This document shows, in pieces, positions 8,589 through 18,209 of a DNA stretch of 53,079 bases. Under the pieces are notes generated by a model. The model was not told the DNA's origin. It saw nothing but the letters and a program-made list of their open reading frames with translations, and did not search any database. Position 1 is the first letter of the stretch, and each line of letters begins with the position of its first letter. Where the stretch lies: positions 1 through 53,079 of the forward strand of contig JBCCWS010000041.1 in the NCBI GenBank assembly GCA_039193195.1, given 5' to 3'. A program made the translations under genes and the position numbers. The stretch comes from Pseudomonadota bacterium. Its GTDB lineage: Bacteria > Pseudomonadota > Gammaproteobacteria > Steroidobacterales > JBCBZW01.

Positions 8589-9080
8589 CTGAGCTGGTCC
8601 TACGTATCCACCCGCTTCCAATCACCTGCGCCGACCCGCCCGAGCGTCGCCTGCATCTGAGGCAGCACTTGGGTCGACCGACCCGCAACGGTAGTGAAGG
8701 GTGGGAGCGTTCACGTGTCGCGACTTCACCGAAACCGTTAGGTGTCACCGCAAGAGTCCAATACGTCTCTCTGACTCACGAAGTGTGCAAGCTCAACCGG
8801 GTCTTCTGCTGACAGCGCACCTTGTGCCCAATAGACGCAACCGCCGGCGCGGGTCGGTAGTCGCCCTTTCGGCCAGCACCTTCGCGCAGTACGGTTTGGG
8901 GCTGCGCTGCGCCTCGCTTAGGACAGCCACCAGGAGCTCACGCAGTGGGATCGAGAGCGTTGCGCCGCCAGCCGCTCCGGCGACAGCCGGAGTGGAGGTT
9001 GAATCAAGCGACCGCCCCCGGCGACCTTTATACAGCGCCGCGACGCACCAACACCTGGCATCGGAGAGTCTCGACCGACC
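8589..9080. other. gene-poor stretch with a perfect hairpin
   Basis: No supported reading frame; the plus-strand frame at 8701-9120 has unnatural composition. A perfect stem CTCCGGC (8975-8981) / GCCGGAG (8986-8992) with a four-base loop is present, but no T-run follows. Confidence 0.4.
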
Positions 9081-9269
9081 TCACTCTAGCCCTTTCGGGA
9101 CGCAGACGAACGTCTTCTGACCTTGTCGAATGGCTGCCCGGAGCTGCGTGGCCGCTGCCTCACATGCTTGCTTACTCTCGTACTCCTGGGAGTCAAGCGC
9201 CACTGATCTAGTGGTCTGGCCAGAGCTGTTGATGCTCACCACGATGAAGACGTAAAGAATGTAGTTCAC
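9081..9269 (-). CDS. small protein with hydrophobic N-terminus
   Basis: 62 residues beginning at a GTG. A hydrophobic N-terminus (YILYVFIVVSI) is followed by a polar segment with the spacing SKQACEAAATQLRAA and a terminal FVCVPK, giving two cysteines that could form a disulfide. Small exported proteins of this plan are common hypothetical genes in proteobacteria, and composition is clearly protein-like. The GTG overlaps the stop of a 75-codon minus-strand frame (9266-9493) by four bases; that upstream frame has no recognisable features and is not called. Function is unknown. Confidence 0.5.
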   Translation of the reverse strand: MNYILYVFIVVSINSSGQTTRSVALDSQEYESKQACEAAATQLRAAIRQGQKTFVCVPKGLE

Positions 9270-9736
9270 GACTCTATATCTCTGGATTGGCCCGTGCGTT
9301 TGGGAGCAATGCTATCACTACTAGGGCTCGTTTCAGACTCAAAAGCGTTGGCGCCCACCGGTTGCCGACGGATGAGCTCGGGCGCCTCCAGGCTCACGCC
9401 AGCGTCACCGACTGCCGGTAACTTGAAGAGGCGGCGCCGCGATAGGACTCTCCGATACACTGCATAGCATCCTTCACCTATCTCCATCACCACAGCGTCA
9501 CAGACGCATCGTCCGAGATGCGCTCGACATTGCGGGCTGGATAGTCAGTACGACCGGGAATGCGTTGCGCGCGCGTGAGCGAGTCAACCCAAGCCCTGGA
9601 TGGGCGATTTCGCAGACGCCTTGCGACTAGGTAGGATAGGTCCGGGAGACCGGAGCCAACGCGCCAATACGAGCCCTAGTGGGCCATCTTCCTTCCCCTA
9701 GGTGGCGCGTGCCTAATCAGACCCCGAGATCACGGA

Positions 9737-10513
9737 ATGACTAAGTACATCCAGAACGACGATGGAGAGATTCGGGAGTACCGAGTCGATGACTTCGAGG
9801 CACTAAGGGACTTAGTAGAGAACGAGATGCAGGGTATCGAGCGTTTCGTATTCCGCGGCCAATCCGATTCCCAATGGCGCCTAGAAACCACCCTCGACAG
9901 GTTGATTCGTAATGCCAGATCTACGGGAAGCAAGCAGGGCTCGCTAGACTCCTTCGTTGAGAAGCATCTAAACCGATTCAAGCTGGAAATCCGTGGTCGG
10001 CGCGGCGATAACCCATCGAAGCTGGAGGAAGATGAGCTGTGGGCGCTCGGGCAGCACTACGGTTTGGCAACACCACTGCTCGATTGGTCTCAATCGCCCT
10101 ACATATCAATATTCTTCGCCCTAGTTGATATCGTGGATCCTGTCCGTCAGCGTGCGCTCTGGTGCCTGAACCAGGAGGCGCTTGACAAAGTCAATTTAGC
10201 ACTTTCTGACGAGAGGAAACTGCGTCTGATTTTCCCTGACTCGGACGACAACAAGCGCCTGCTTGGACAGTCGGGACTGTTCTCTAAGGGCCCGGTGATG
10301 ATGGATGTTGAACGCTGGGTGAGGGAAAACGCAGCCTCGCCGATCGTGTCGGACGCCATACTATTGAAGGTCGATTTCCCGGGCGACCCTGTGTTCAGGA
10401 AGTCGGCCCTGAAGAAACTGAGCTTGATGAACATCACGCACTCAACGATTTTTCCGGATGTGTCCGGCGCCAGCCAGCATTGCAACATCGTGGCAGAGGA
10501 CTACGAGATCTGA
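9737..10513 (+). CDS. FRG domain protein
   Basis: 258 residues. The defining FRG motif appears as FVFRGQSDSQWRLETTL near residues 37-53, followed by ELWALGQHYGLATPLLDWSQSPYISIFFAL near 96-125, the conserved core of the family. FRG proteins are found scattered in defence islands and prophages; their activity is not well defined, though an ADP-ribosyl-transferase-like role has been suggested. The start is an ATG 13 codons before domain-like sequence. The gene is isolated, convergent with the TIR-transmembrane gene 120 bp downstream, and less GC-rich than the core genes, consistent with horizontal acquisition. Confidence 0.8.
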   Translation: MTKYIQNDDGEIREYRVDDFEALRDLVENEMQGIERFVFRGQSDSQWRLETTLDRLIRNARSTGSKQGSLDSFVEKHLNRFKLEIRGRRGDNPSKLEEDELWALGQHYGLATPLLDWSQSPYISIFFALVDIVDPVRQRALWCLNQEALDKVNLALSDERKLRLIFPDSDDNKRLLGQSGLFSKGPVMMDVERWVRENAASPIVSDAILLKVDFPGDPVFRKSALKKLSLMNITHSTIFPDVSGASQHCNIVAEDYEI

Positions 10514-10634
10514 CGGAGCGCTGGTAAGCCATCGGCAACAAGGTCTACGCGCGTGTCTCCGCCGGAAGAGCAGGTCGGTCGACTAAGACCCACGCCAATT
10601 TCCGCTCCCGCTCGGCTACAACGCTCAATAGTTC

Positions 10635-11882
10635 CTAGAGCGCAAACAGGTAGTAGTAAGGGGACCAAAACTCCCGACGATCCGTCGTGACCAGAAACCG
10701 CACGAGCACATTGCTCGGCATGGACTTGTACGACTTGAGCACCAAACCGAATCGGTAAGGCTCATTCGGCTGAAGGAACACGGGGTCGCCCAGCGCTACC
10801 TCCTCGACGATGGGTAGCCCGGTCCACTCGTAGTCGAGCGTGCCCATGACGGATCGCAGGGTGGTTGGGCTCGGGTAAGCGCCGTAGGTGGCGACAAACT
10901 CCTGCAGGGTTGCTGAAAGATCGATTAGCGAGTCACCCACGCGGAAGGTATCACTGGGCGGGCGAGCAGGCATTGCGATCTCGTACTGTCGGTCGATCCT
11001 GACCCGCGTCGTCTCCCAATCGCCAAGCGAGACCGTGATTTGCGCAGCGAACTCGATCTCCACGCCGAGCGACAGGATGAGCAACGTGTCGCCCGAGTGA
11101 TTCGACAGCAGGATGTCAAAGCTCGGGTCGATGGCCTCGTTCTGAAGGTGCTTCTGGGCGAAGAAGCGAGCCGCTTGGCGACATCGTTCGGGACGCGTGA
11201 ACAGCGCCGGGCAGACGTAGGCGCCACTTGCCTTGCGCGCCTCGATCGTAGCCATGAGATCCCCGTCGTCACCGGCAAGACTCAGCGCCCGCTCGTAGTA
11301 GTAATTGGGACGATTCGCCGGCACTTCTTCCCAGTGATCATTCTCGGGATCCAGAGTTACGCGCGAGAAGCGAAGCGCGCCCTCCTCCATCGTCTTCTCG
11401 GGCGTTGGGCCTTGGAGCACGTAGATCGCTCCTGATACCAATCCCAGCACCAACACGGCCAGCGTGGCGGCGACGCGCGCACGACCCTTGCTCCTGACCG
11501 GCGAAATCGCTTTCAGCACGGCGGCGGTGACGCTGCCCGCGGGTTCAAGCACGGTGAGCGAGCGAAGGTACGGCGGCAGGTCGTCCGCGTCGTAGGCAGA
11601 GACGGCGATCGGCAGCACACGGCCGGTGGGATCCGGCCAGCGATCTTGGGCGTAGCCAAGCTCGGTTTGGGTATAGCGGGCGGGTTCGAGGGCGGCACTA
11701 CTCACCAGCACGAGCATCCGATCGGCAGATGCGATCTCCCTCCGAAGTGCGGGGTGATAGGCATCCCCCGCCCCGAGCCCGATCGAATCGATGAAGACGC
11801 GGTGTCCCTGCTGAACGAGGGCGTGATAGAGCTCCTCGGCGATCACTCGGTCCGCCGATGCGTAGGAGATGAAGATGCGCAC
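10635..11882 (-). CDS. TIR domain - transmembrane - extracytoplasmic protein
   Basis: 415 residues in three parts. An N-terminal TIR domain (about 1-125) opens with MRIFISYASADR and contains HRVFIDS, ADRMLVLVSS and TQTELGYA, where Glu74 is the probable catalytic residue. One membrane helix follows at about 137-157. The remaining 255 residues, of unknown fold, should lie in the periplasm. TIR-first transmembrane proteins with a C-terminal sensor-like region suggest signalling across the membrane or an NAD-consuming effector triggered from outside. The periplasmic part matches nothing recognised. It is convergent with the FRG gene; no second component is adjacent. Confidence 0.75.
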   Translation of the reverse strand: MRIFISYASADRVIAEELYHALVQQGHRVFIDSIGLGAGDAYHPALRREIASADRMLVLVSSAALEPARYTQTELGYAQDRWPDPTGRVLPIAVSAYDADDLPPYLRSLTVLEPAGSVTAAVLKAISPVRSKGRARVAATLAVLVLGLVSGAIYVLQGPTPEKTMEEGALRFSRVTLDPENDHWEEVPANRPNYYYERALSLAGDDGDLMATIEARKASGAYVCPALFTRPERCRQAARFFAQKHLQNEAIDPSFDILLSNHSGDTLLILSLGVEIEFAAQITVSLGDWETTRVRIDRQYEIAMPARPPSDTFRVGDSLIDLSATLQEFVATYGAYPSPTTLRSVMGTLDYEWTGLPIVEEVALGDPVFLQPNEPYRFGLVLKSYKSMPSNVLVRFLVTTDRREFWSPYYYLFAL

Positions 11883-12391
11883 GAAGCCCCCGTCCGCGAA
11901 GCCCTAACCGCTGGGGGAATTCTGGGGAACGAACGCACCGACGACAAGCTGCGCTTACGCGCGCCCGAAGACCGCCGCCACGAAGCCGCGAGGATCGGCG
12001 ATCCCGAGTCTCTCAACGTGCCGTCTGAGCGCTACACTTCATTCGCTGATTCACTACACCGGACACGCACACCCCCAAGCACCTGTGCCCCCGCGGCACA
12101 TTGACGGCCCCAAGGATATCCTCGTGGGAGCACGCTCGTGGATGGCATTCATATCGCTCTGTGTCCAAGGGTCATTGCGGGGCAGTCGACCTGAGCATCG
12201 ATCCAAGCGCCCCTCGTGGAGCTCCCCCCGCAGTTGCCTAGCTGCTTCCGACGAACAGAGTAACTGGCCACCGCGGTGGCTCGCCCGTAACGCTGTGCCG
12301 ATGGCGCTCGAAGGCTTGATTTCTGCCTTCACATTGGGTCTCCTACACGGGCCTGGCGGAGCAACCCGCCCACAGACTAGAGGTTTGAAAC
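11883..12391. other. upstream region of the serine operon
   Basis: A 509-bp gap without a supported gene between the divergent TIR-TM gene and serC. In the last 50 bases, GGCGG (12356-12360) can pair with CCGCC (12367-12371), placing a small hairpin about 20 bases before the serC start. A structured serC leader is known in alphaproteobacteria; whether this one belongs to it was not determinable by eye. Confidence 0.35.
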
Positions 12392-13633
12392 ATGACGACG
12401 CACGACGTGCGTTCGCCGCGTGCCCCCATGCGTGCGCCGGCAACCCCACCCAGTGGCGCCAGCCCTGCGCCCGTGGCTAAGCCCACGCGAAAACCCGCCG
12501 ATCCTAACTTCTCCTCCGGCCCTTGCACCAAGTTTCCCGGCTGGACAGTACAACTGCTGGCCGGCGCCGCCGTAGGCCGTTCCCACCGCGCGAAGGAACC
12601 CAAGGCAAAGCTGAAGGCCGTCATCGATCGCTCGAAGGCGCTGTTGGGTCTGCCCGACGACTGGCTCGTGGGCATCGTGCCCGGCTCGGACACGGGCGCA
12701 GTCGAAATGGCCATGTGGTCGATGCTGGGCGCGCGTCCAGTCACGGTGCTGGAGTGGGAGAGCTTCTCCAAGGACTGGGCGACCGACGCCCTCAAGCAGC
12801 TACAGCTTGCCAACGCCCAGGTCATGAAGGCCGAGTACGGCGCCCTGCCGGACCTCGCTGCCGTCGATCCTGCCCACGATCTCGTGTTCGCCTTCAATGG
12901 CACCACCTCTGGCGTTCGCGTGCCCGACCTCGACTGGATTGCCGAGGACCGCGAGGGCATCGTCATCTGCGACGCCACCTCCGCCGCCTTCGCCATGGAG
13001 ATGGACTTGCGCAAGCTGGACGTGGTGACTTGGTCCTGGCAAAAGGTGCTCGGCTCCGAGGCCGCGCACGGCATGCTGGCGGTCTCACCTCGGGCCGTTG
13101 AGCGCCTTGAAACCTACGTCCCGCCGCGCGCCCTGCCTAAGCTGTTTCGCTTGACCAAGGCGGGCAAGCTCAACGCGGGGATCTTTCAGGGCGCCACGAT
13201 CAACACCCCCTCCATGCTCGCCGTCGAAGACGTGTTAGCCGCCCTCGACTGGGCCGATCGCATCGGCGGCGGCCCGGCGCTCGTCGCACGCGCGCAAGCG
13301 AACTTCGCCGCCCTCGACGCCTGGGTTCAGACGACTCCCTGGATCGACTGGCTCGCCGGTGACAGTGCGACGCGCTCCTGCACCTCCATGTGCCTGAAGA
13401 TCGTCGACCCCGCCTTTCAGAAGCTCTCGCCCGAAGCGCAGGCTGCCTTCTGCAAGGGCCTCGTGAAGCTAGTGGAAGCCGAAGGTGCCGCCTACGATTT
13501 CAACGGCTACCGCGACGCGCCCGCAGGCCTTCGCATCTGGGGCGGCGCCACGGTCGAGACCGGCAACATCGAAGCCCTGACGCCTTGGCTCGAGTGGGCC
13601 TTCGCTACGCAATCTTCTCTCACATTTTCCTGA
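12392..13633 (+). CDS. serC: phosphoserine aminotransferase
   Basis: 413 residues. This PLP enzyme converts 3-phosphohydroxypyruvate and glutamate to phosphoserine. After a Pro/Ala-rich leader of about 35 residues, the core starts with [14 protein letters not shown] and continues with [38 protein letters not shown] and [13 protein letters not shown], the Lys of the last being the PLP Schiff-base residue. The sequence matches the subtype common in alphaproteobacteria and methanogens rather than the E. coli type. It is the first gene of a serC-serA-serB operon, 15 bp ahead of serA. The long leader suggests that the true start could be an internal ATG, for example at residue 13. Confidence 0.92.
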   Translation: MTTHDVRSPRAPMRAPATPPSGASPAPVAKPTRKPADPNFSSGPCTKFPGWTVQLLAGAAVGRSHRAKEPKAKLKAVIDRSKALLGLPDDWLVGIVPGSDTGAVEMAMWSMLGARPVTVLEWESFSKDWATDALKQLQLANAQVMKAEYGALPDLAAVDPAHDLVFAFNGTTSGVRVPDLDWIAEDREGIVICDATSAAFAMEMDLRKLDVVTWSWQKVLGSEAAHGMLAVSPRAVERLETYVPPRALPKLFRLTKAGKLNAGIFQGATINTPSMLAVEDVLAALDWADRIGGGPALVARAQANFAALDAWVQTTPWIDWLAGDSATRSCTSMCLKIVDPAFQKLSPEAQAAFCKGLVKLVEAEGAAYDFNGYRDAPAGLRIWGGATVETGNIEALTPWLEWAFATQSSLTFS

Positions 13634-13648
13634 ATAGGTGACCGCGGC

Positions 13649-15250
13649 ATGAGCGCGAAACCCAAGATTCTGATCTCCGATTCCCTGTCCACCCAAGCAG
13701 TCCAGACCTTCGAGAACATGGGCTGCGAGGTTACCGTCTCCGGCAAGCTCACGCCGGAAGAACTTCAACACATGATCCCCGAGTTCCATGGCCTCGCCGT
13801 TCGCTCAGCCACCAAAGTGACGCCGGAACTGCTGGAGAAGGCCACCAACCTGAAGGTGGTGGGCCGTGCCGGTATCGGTGTCGACAACATCGACGTCCAG
13901 GCCTGCACGCGCCACGGTGTGGTGGTGATGAACACGCCCTTCGGCAACGCCATCACCACCGCCGAGCACGCGATCGCCATGATGTTCGCCCTGGCCCGCC
14001 ACATCCCCCAGGCGAATGCGTCCACCCATCGGGGCCTGTGGGAGAAATCCAAGTTCATGGGCACGGAGCTTACCGGCAAAACCCTAGGGCTCATCGGCGC
14101 TGGCAACATCGGATCCATCGTGGCGGCTAAGGCCATCGGGGTGGGCCTCAAGGTGATCGCCTACGACCCCTTCCTGTCACAGGAGCGCGCCAAAGACTTA
14201 GGCATCACCAAGCTGGAGCTGGATGAGTTGCTGGGCCGCGCCGACATCATCACCCTGCACGTGCCCAAGACCCCGCAGACCGAGAACATCCTTGACGCCA
14301 ACGCCTTCAACAAGATGAAGAAGGGCGTGATGATCGTAAACTGCGCACGCGGTGGGCTGCTCGACGAGGCAGCGCTCCTCGTTTCCCTCGAGAGTGGCTA
14401 CGTGCGCGGAGCAGCCCTGGACGTGTTCGCGAAGGAGCCCGCCAAGGAGAATCCCCTATTCGGGCATCCTAAGGTGATCTGCACGCCGCACCTTGGGGCC
14501 TCGACCCAGGAGGCGCAGGAGAAGGTAGCTGTGCAGGTGGCCGAGCAGATGGCTAACTACCTCGTCGACGGCGCCGTGCAGAACGCCCTGAACACCCCGT
14601 CCCTGAGTGCTGAAGACGCGCGCAAGCTGGGCCCGTGGATAGACCTGGCCAAGCACCTGGGCTCCATGGTCGGGCAGCTGACCGATGAGGAGATCACGGA
14701 AATGCAGATCGAGTACTGCGGCGACGCTGCGGGACTCGAGCACGAACCGATCACCAACGCCGCGATGGCCGCCATGCTCGGCACCAAGTTCGCCTCGGTC
14801 AATTTGGTCAACGTGCGCGACATGGCGCACCAGCGAGGCATCAACGTCAAGCAGACGCGTGCCGACAGCGCCGGCGACTACCACGCGGTGATCCGCATCC
14901 GCGTATCGACGCCAGAGCTGAGCCGCTCGATTGCCGGCACCATGATGGCGGGGCGCCCGCGCGTCACGGAGATCAAGGGCATCCAGCTAGAGTCCACCTT
15001 GGGCAACTACATGCTCTACATCACCAACCAGGATCAGCCCGGACTGATAGGCGCCGTTGGCTCGCGCATGGCGGCGAGCGGGATCAACATCGCCAACTTC
15101 CATCTGGGACGGCTGGAGCAAGGCGGTGATGCCATTGCATTTCTGGAGATCGACAGCGCGGTGAGCGAGGAAGACCTGTCTTCCCTGCTCGCCCTGCCAC
15201 AGATCGATCGCTGCCGCTTTCTCGAGTTCCCAGACATGGCGCATGCGTGA
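13649..15250 (+). CDS. serA: D-3-phosphoglycerate dehydrogenase
   Basis: 533 residues, the long form of the enzyme. It oxidises 3-phosphoglycerate to 3-phosphohydroxypyruvate with NAD, the first step of serine synthesis. Visible features in order are the substrate domain (AVRSATKVT, GRAGIGVDNIDV), the Rossmann motif GLIGAGNIGSIVA near residues 147-160, NCARGGLLDE near 231-240 with the catalytic region, and HLGASTQEAQ containing the catalytic His. An intervening domain follows, then a C-terminal ACT domain (ITNQDQPGLIGAVGSRMA) that in relatives binds serine for feedback inhibition. It overlaps serB by eight bases. Confidence 0.95.
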   Translation: MSAKPKILISDSLSTQAVQTFENMGCEVTVSGKLTPEELQHMIPEFHGLAVRSATKVTPELLEKATNLKVVGRAGIGVDNIDVQACTRHGVVVMNTPFGNAITTAEHAIAMMFALARHIPQANASTHRGLWEKSKFMGTELTGKTLGLIGAGNIGSIVAAKAIGVGLKVIAYDPFLSQERAKDLGITKLELDELLGRADIITLHVPKTPQTENILDANAFNKMKKGVMIVNCARGGLLDEAALLVSLESGYVRGAALDVFAKEPAKENPLFGHPKVICTPHLGASTQEAQEKVAVQVAEQMANYLVDGAVQNALNTPSLSAEDARKLGPWIDLAKHLGSMVGQLTDEEITEMQIEYCGDAAGLEHEPITNAAMAAMLGTKFASVNLVNVRDMAHQRGINVKQTRADSAGDYHAVIRIRVSTPELSRSIAGTMMAGRPRVTEIKGIQLESTLGNYMLYITNQDQPGLIGAVGSRMAASGINIANFHLGRLEQGGDAIAFLEIDSAVSEEDLSSLLALPQIDRCRFLEFPDMAHA

Positions 15251-15884
15251 GCGGCGCGGCTATGCGCTGCTCGTCTCGGATATGGACTCGACCATCGCCG
15301 AGGGCGAGACGATCGTCGATATGGCTGAGGCCCTTGGACTTGGCCCGAAGATCGCCGAGATCACCGAGCGGGCGATGCGCGGCGAACTGGACTTCCGTGA
15401 GGCGCTAGAGGCACGCGTGGCCATGCTGCGGGGGCTGCAGCTATCGAGGATTCAGCGCATCGCCCGAGACGTGCGCCTCTCACAGGGCGCGGCTGAGTTG
15501 CTCAGCACCTGCCGCACGCTCGGAATGCGCACGGTACTGGTCAGCGGCGGTTTCGATCTCATCGCGGATGTGGTGGGAGCTCGCTTGGGGTTCGATCGGG
15601 TTGTCTCCAACGGCCTGGAGACTGCGGATGACGCCCTCACCGGCATCGTCCTCGAACCGGTGGTCACGGCGCAAAGGAAGGCCGCCGTGCTGCGCGAGGA
15701 GTGTCAGGCCCTGAACATCTCGCCCGCGCAAGCGGTGGCCATCGGCGATGGCGCTAACGATATCGATATGATCCGCGAGGCCGGGCTGGGGGTGGCCTAC
15801 CGCGGCAAGGCGATGACCCGCTCTGCGGCAGACCTGAGCCTCGAGCGACTGGCCGACCTAGCACCGCACTTGACGCGCGCGTAG
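15243..15884 (+). CDS. serB: phosphoserine phosphatase
   Basis: 213 residues, HAD superfamily. It hydrolyses phosphoserine to serine, the last step of the pathway. The nucleophile motif is SDMDSTIAEGE near residues 12-22, motif II lies in TVLVSGGFD, the Lys is in AQRKAAV, and the Mg-binding motif is GDGANDIDM. There is no N-terminal ACT domain, so it is the short form. The ATG lies inside the serA 3' end, giving an eight-base overlap and strong translational coupling. With serC and serA it completes the pathway in one transcript. Confidence 0.93.
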   Translation: MRERRGYALLVSDMDSTIAEGETIVDMAEALGLGPKIAEITERAMRGELDFREALEARVAMLRGLQLSRIQRIARDVRLSQGAAELLSTCRTLGMRTVLVSGGFDLIADVVGARLGFDRVVSNGLETADDALTGIVLEPVVTAQRKAAVLREECQALNISPAQAVAIGDGANDIDMIREAGLGVAYRGKAMTRSAADLSLERLADLAPHLTRA

Positions 15885-15893
15885 GGCTGACGC

Positions 15894-16304
15894 GTGGACG
15901 CTACGCAGGGACCCTCGGAAGACGACCTCCTAAGCCACCTCCGCACGCTAGAACGCGCCCTCCATCAACCCAGTGTACGCGCCGACCTCACTCGGCTCGA
16001 CGCCCTACTCCACGATTCCTTTGTCGAGTTTGGCAGCTCGGGTCGCGTCTTCTCTAAGGCAGATCTGCTTCAGCAACTGCCGACAGAGTCACACCCGAGT
16101 GCTGTGCTAGCACAGGATTTTGCTGTGGCACCGCTCGGCGAGGGCATTGCGCTTCTCACCTATCGATCCGCGCACGTGGATGGGGACGGCCGAACATCTC
16201 GTCACACCCTAAGGGCGACCCTCTGGCAACGCACGCCAGCGGGTTGGCAAGCGCGCTTCCATCAAGGCACCGCCACCGCCGCCTTCGATTGCCCGGCACC
16301 CTAG
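15894..16304 (+). CDS. SnoaL/DUF4440-like NTF2-fold protein
   Basis: 136 residues starting at a GTG nine bases after the serB stop, so probably the last gene of the serine operon. An opening helix LLSHLRTLERALHQP, then LTRLDALLHDSFVEFGSSGRVFSKADLLQQL, and the ending strands LLTYRSAH, LRATLWQRTPAGWQARFHQGT are the DUF4440 plan of a small cone-shaped NTF2-like fold. Family members include isomerases and ligand-binding proteins, and many have no known activity. A role in serine metabolism is suggested only by position. Confidence 0.75.
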   Translation: MDATQGPSEDDLLSHLRTLERALHQPSVRADLTRLDALLHDSFVEFGSSGRVFSKADLLQQLPTESHPSAVLAQDFAVAPLGEGIALLTYRSAHVDGDGRTSRHTLRATLWQRTPAGWQARFHQGTATAAFDCPAP

Positions 16305-16461
16305 TGAACGCGCACCTGAACTCATCCAACACCACGCGTGCCGCACAGGCGCTCATCGGGCGCGCGCTGCACGCCTTGTCCCACACGACACCGTCGACTG
16401 AACTGTAGTGGTCCGGGAGCGCTGCTCCCCAGGCGTTGACGCTGCTATCGAGGCGCTAGTC

Positions 16462-17211
16462 ATGCACCACACATCTCCCATCGTCGCCCACTTGAGTCTA
16501 CTCCTCGCCACGATGCCAATCGTCAGCATCGCAGAAGAGCCTGAGTCAATGGCGCCGGAGACTCTATACACGCTACCGGGGCTCGACCATGGTCTGATGC
16601 AATCGCCGGTGAATATTCTCACCCAGAACGCGCGCAGCGGCGGCCACCGGGTGCTGTTCCACGACGATCACGTCGCCGCCGACGCAGTCCGCAACACCGG
16701 TCACTCCGTGCAGCTGTCCATGGCCTCGGGCGCGAGCGTCGAGTTCGAAGACAAGCGCTACGCACTCTCCCAATGCCACTTCCACACCCCCTCGGAGCAT
16801 CAGGTGGACGGCGTCACCTTTCCGATGGAGATGCACTGCGTGGCCACTGGCATCGAACCGAAGGACCCGCCTGACTACCTGGTGGTGGGTTTCCTGTTTC
16901 GGATGGGTGCGGAGAGTAACTTCATCCGAAAATTCGTATCGGCGATCCCCAGTGAGGCGAATGGTTCTTATAGGCTGCAGGGTGATCCTCTGTTCATCGA
17001 GGACATCGCCCGTGAAGGATCCATCGAGCAGGGTTACTACGCCTACCGCGGATCCCTCACCACGCCGCCCTACACGGAGTCCGTGCGCTGGCTCATCCTA
17101 AAATCCGTGCTCGAGGCAAGTCCAGCCCAGATAGAGCGCATCAATGCTACCGAGGGCAACAACGCACGGCACGTGCAGGCGCTGTTCGGCCGCACCGTCG
17201 AGCAACAGTGA
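16462..17211 (+). CDS. alpha-class carbonic anhydrase, periplasmic
   Basis: About 249 residues with a Sec signal peptide (HLSLLLATMPIVSIAEE). It interconverts CO2 and bicarbonate in the periplasm. QSPVNI near residue 35 is the alpha-class hallmark; the three zinc histidines are in CHFHTPSEH (two) and MEMHCVA (one), and the substrate-pocket loop is YRGSLTTPPYTESVRW. The frame can be extended to a GTG at 16408, but the ATG at 16462 places the signal peptide at the N-terminus and is preferred. It lies 157 bp after the serine operon and may have its own promoter. Confidence 0.92.
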   Translation: MHHTSPIVAHLSLLLATMPIVSIAEEPESMAPETLYTLPGLDHGLMQSPVNILTQNARSGGHRVLFHDDHVAADAVRNTGHSVQLSMASGASVEFEDKRYALSQCHFHTPSEHQVDGVTFPMEMHCVATGIEPKDPPDYLVVGFLFRMGAESNFIRKFVSAIPSEANGSYRLQGDPLFIEDIAREGSIEQGYYAYRGSLTTPPYTESVRWLILKSVLEASPAQIERINATEGNNARHVQALFGRTVEQQ

Positions 17212-17222
17212 GCCAACGGTGC

Positions 17223-18089
17223 TCATGCACCTGCCCGCGCAGCGTCGAGAAAGCGCTGCACCTTGGGGCTGCGATGCAGATCGACGTGCGTCACCACCCA
17301 AATGCGCGTGCTCCAGCGTCGATGCGGCTGTTCTAGTTGCACCAGCGTATCGGCGTGGCGTTCAGCCACCTCCAACGGCAAGAACCCGATGCCCACCCCA
17401 CTGACGATGGCGCGAATGAGCACACGCGGGTCGTTCGTTTGAAAGGTGCGGGCATGGTCTGGCGCGTTGCGCCGTAACCACACAGCAATCCCTGCAGGCC
17501 CCTCGGGCGCCAGCACGGCGAACCGGTGCTCGGCATAGCGCTCACTTTCGGCGCCCAACTCGCCATGCTTGGCGAGGTAGTCGCGGCTCGCGAACAAGCC
17601 GAAGCGAATCTCGCCAAAGGGCAACACCACGTAATCGGGATGCGCCGGCTTTCGGCCTATACGAAAGGCAATGTGGGCCTCGCCATACTCCAGGCGCAGC
17701 AGTTCCGGCCCCTCGATGAACTGCACGCTCACCTCGGGGCACTGCGCCTGGAAGCGCTGGACGACGGGAATGACCTTGTAGGCAGCGTCGGCCAGGGAGG
17801 ACACGATCAGCTTGCCCGACAAGGCGGACTCTAAACCCAGGGCTTTGCCTATCACCGAGCGGAAGTGCGCTTCCGACGCCTTCGCCGCCTGGATGAGTTC
17901 CATCCCCAGATCGGTAGGGGCATACCCGCGCGCATGGCGGTGGAACAGCTTGGCGCGCAGGGCTTGCTCGAGCGCGTCCACGTGGCGAATCACCGTTGCC
18001 CGATGGATGCCCAGATGCTCGGCCGCGGCGGATACGGTGCCCAGGCGACCTACCTGATAGGCGGTCTTGATCTCGGTCCAGTTCTGCAT
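17223..18089 (-). CDS. LysR family transcriptional regulator
   Basis: About 288 residues from the chosen start. The winged helix-turn-helix is TVSAAAEHLGIHRATVIRHVDALEQALRAKLF, followed by a linker and a periplasmic-binding-like effector domain (GKLIVSSL, then VSGVGIGFLP near the end). LysR proteins normally begin five to ten residues before the HTH, which supports MQNWTEIK at 18089. Two earlier starts exist, at 18188 (preceded by a good AGGGA) and 18209, so an N-terminal extension of up to 40 residues is possible. It is divergent from the DcaP-like porin across about 300-400 bp and may control it. The inducer is unknown. Confidence 0.88.
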   Translation of the reverse strand: MQNWTEIKTAYQVGRLGTVSAAAEHLGIHRATVIRHVDALEQALRAKLFHRHARGYAPTDLGMELIQAAKASEAHFRSVIGKALGLESALSGKLIVSSLADAAYKVIPVVQRFQAQCPEVSVQFIEGPELLRLEYGEAHIAFRIGRKPAHPDYVVLPFGEIRFGLFASRDYLAKHGELGAESERYAEHRFAVLAPEGPAGIAVWLRRNAPDHARTFQTNDPRVLIRAIVSGVGIGFLPLEVAERHADTLVQLEQPHRRWSTRIWVVTHVDLHRSPKVQRFLDAARAGA

Positions 18090-18209
18090 GGGCGCCGTCG
18101 CTTCATCAGCGGTGGCGCTCACCAGGCCGGTGCCCTGAGTCGCTCTGGCGAGCGGTCGCTGCTGCGTCCGTTTCGTGTCGTCAATCATCGTCGTCCCTGC
18201 TCCCGGCAT

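Noticed and set aside
8701-9120. Plus-strand frame of 139 codons
   Set aside because: Ser/Arg-rich composition, no domain, no ribosome site, and it overlaps the better-supported small minus-strand gene.
9266-9493. 75-codon minus-strand frame overlapping the start of the 62-residue gene
   Set aside because: Composition is ambiguous and nothing was recognised; the four-base overlap alone is weak support.
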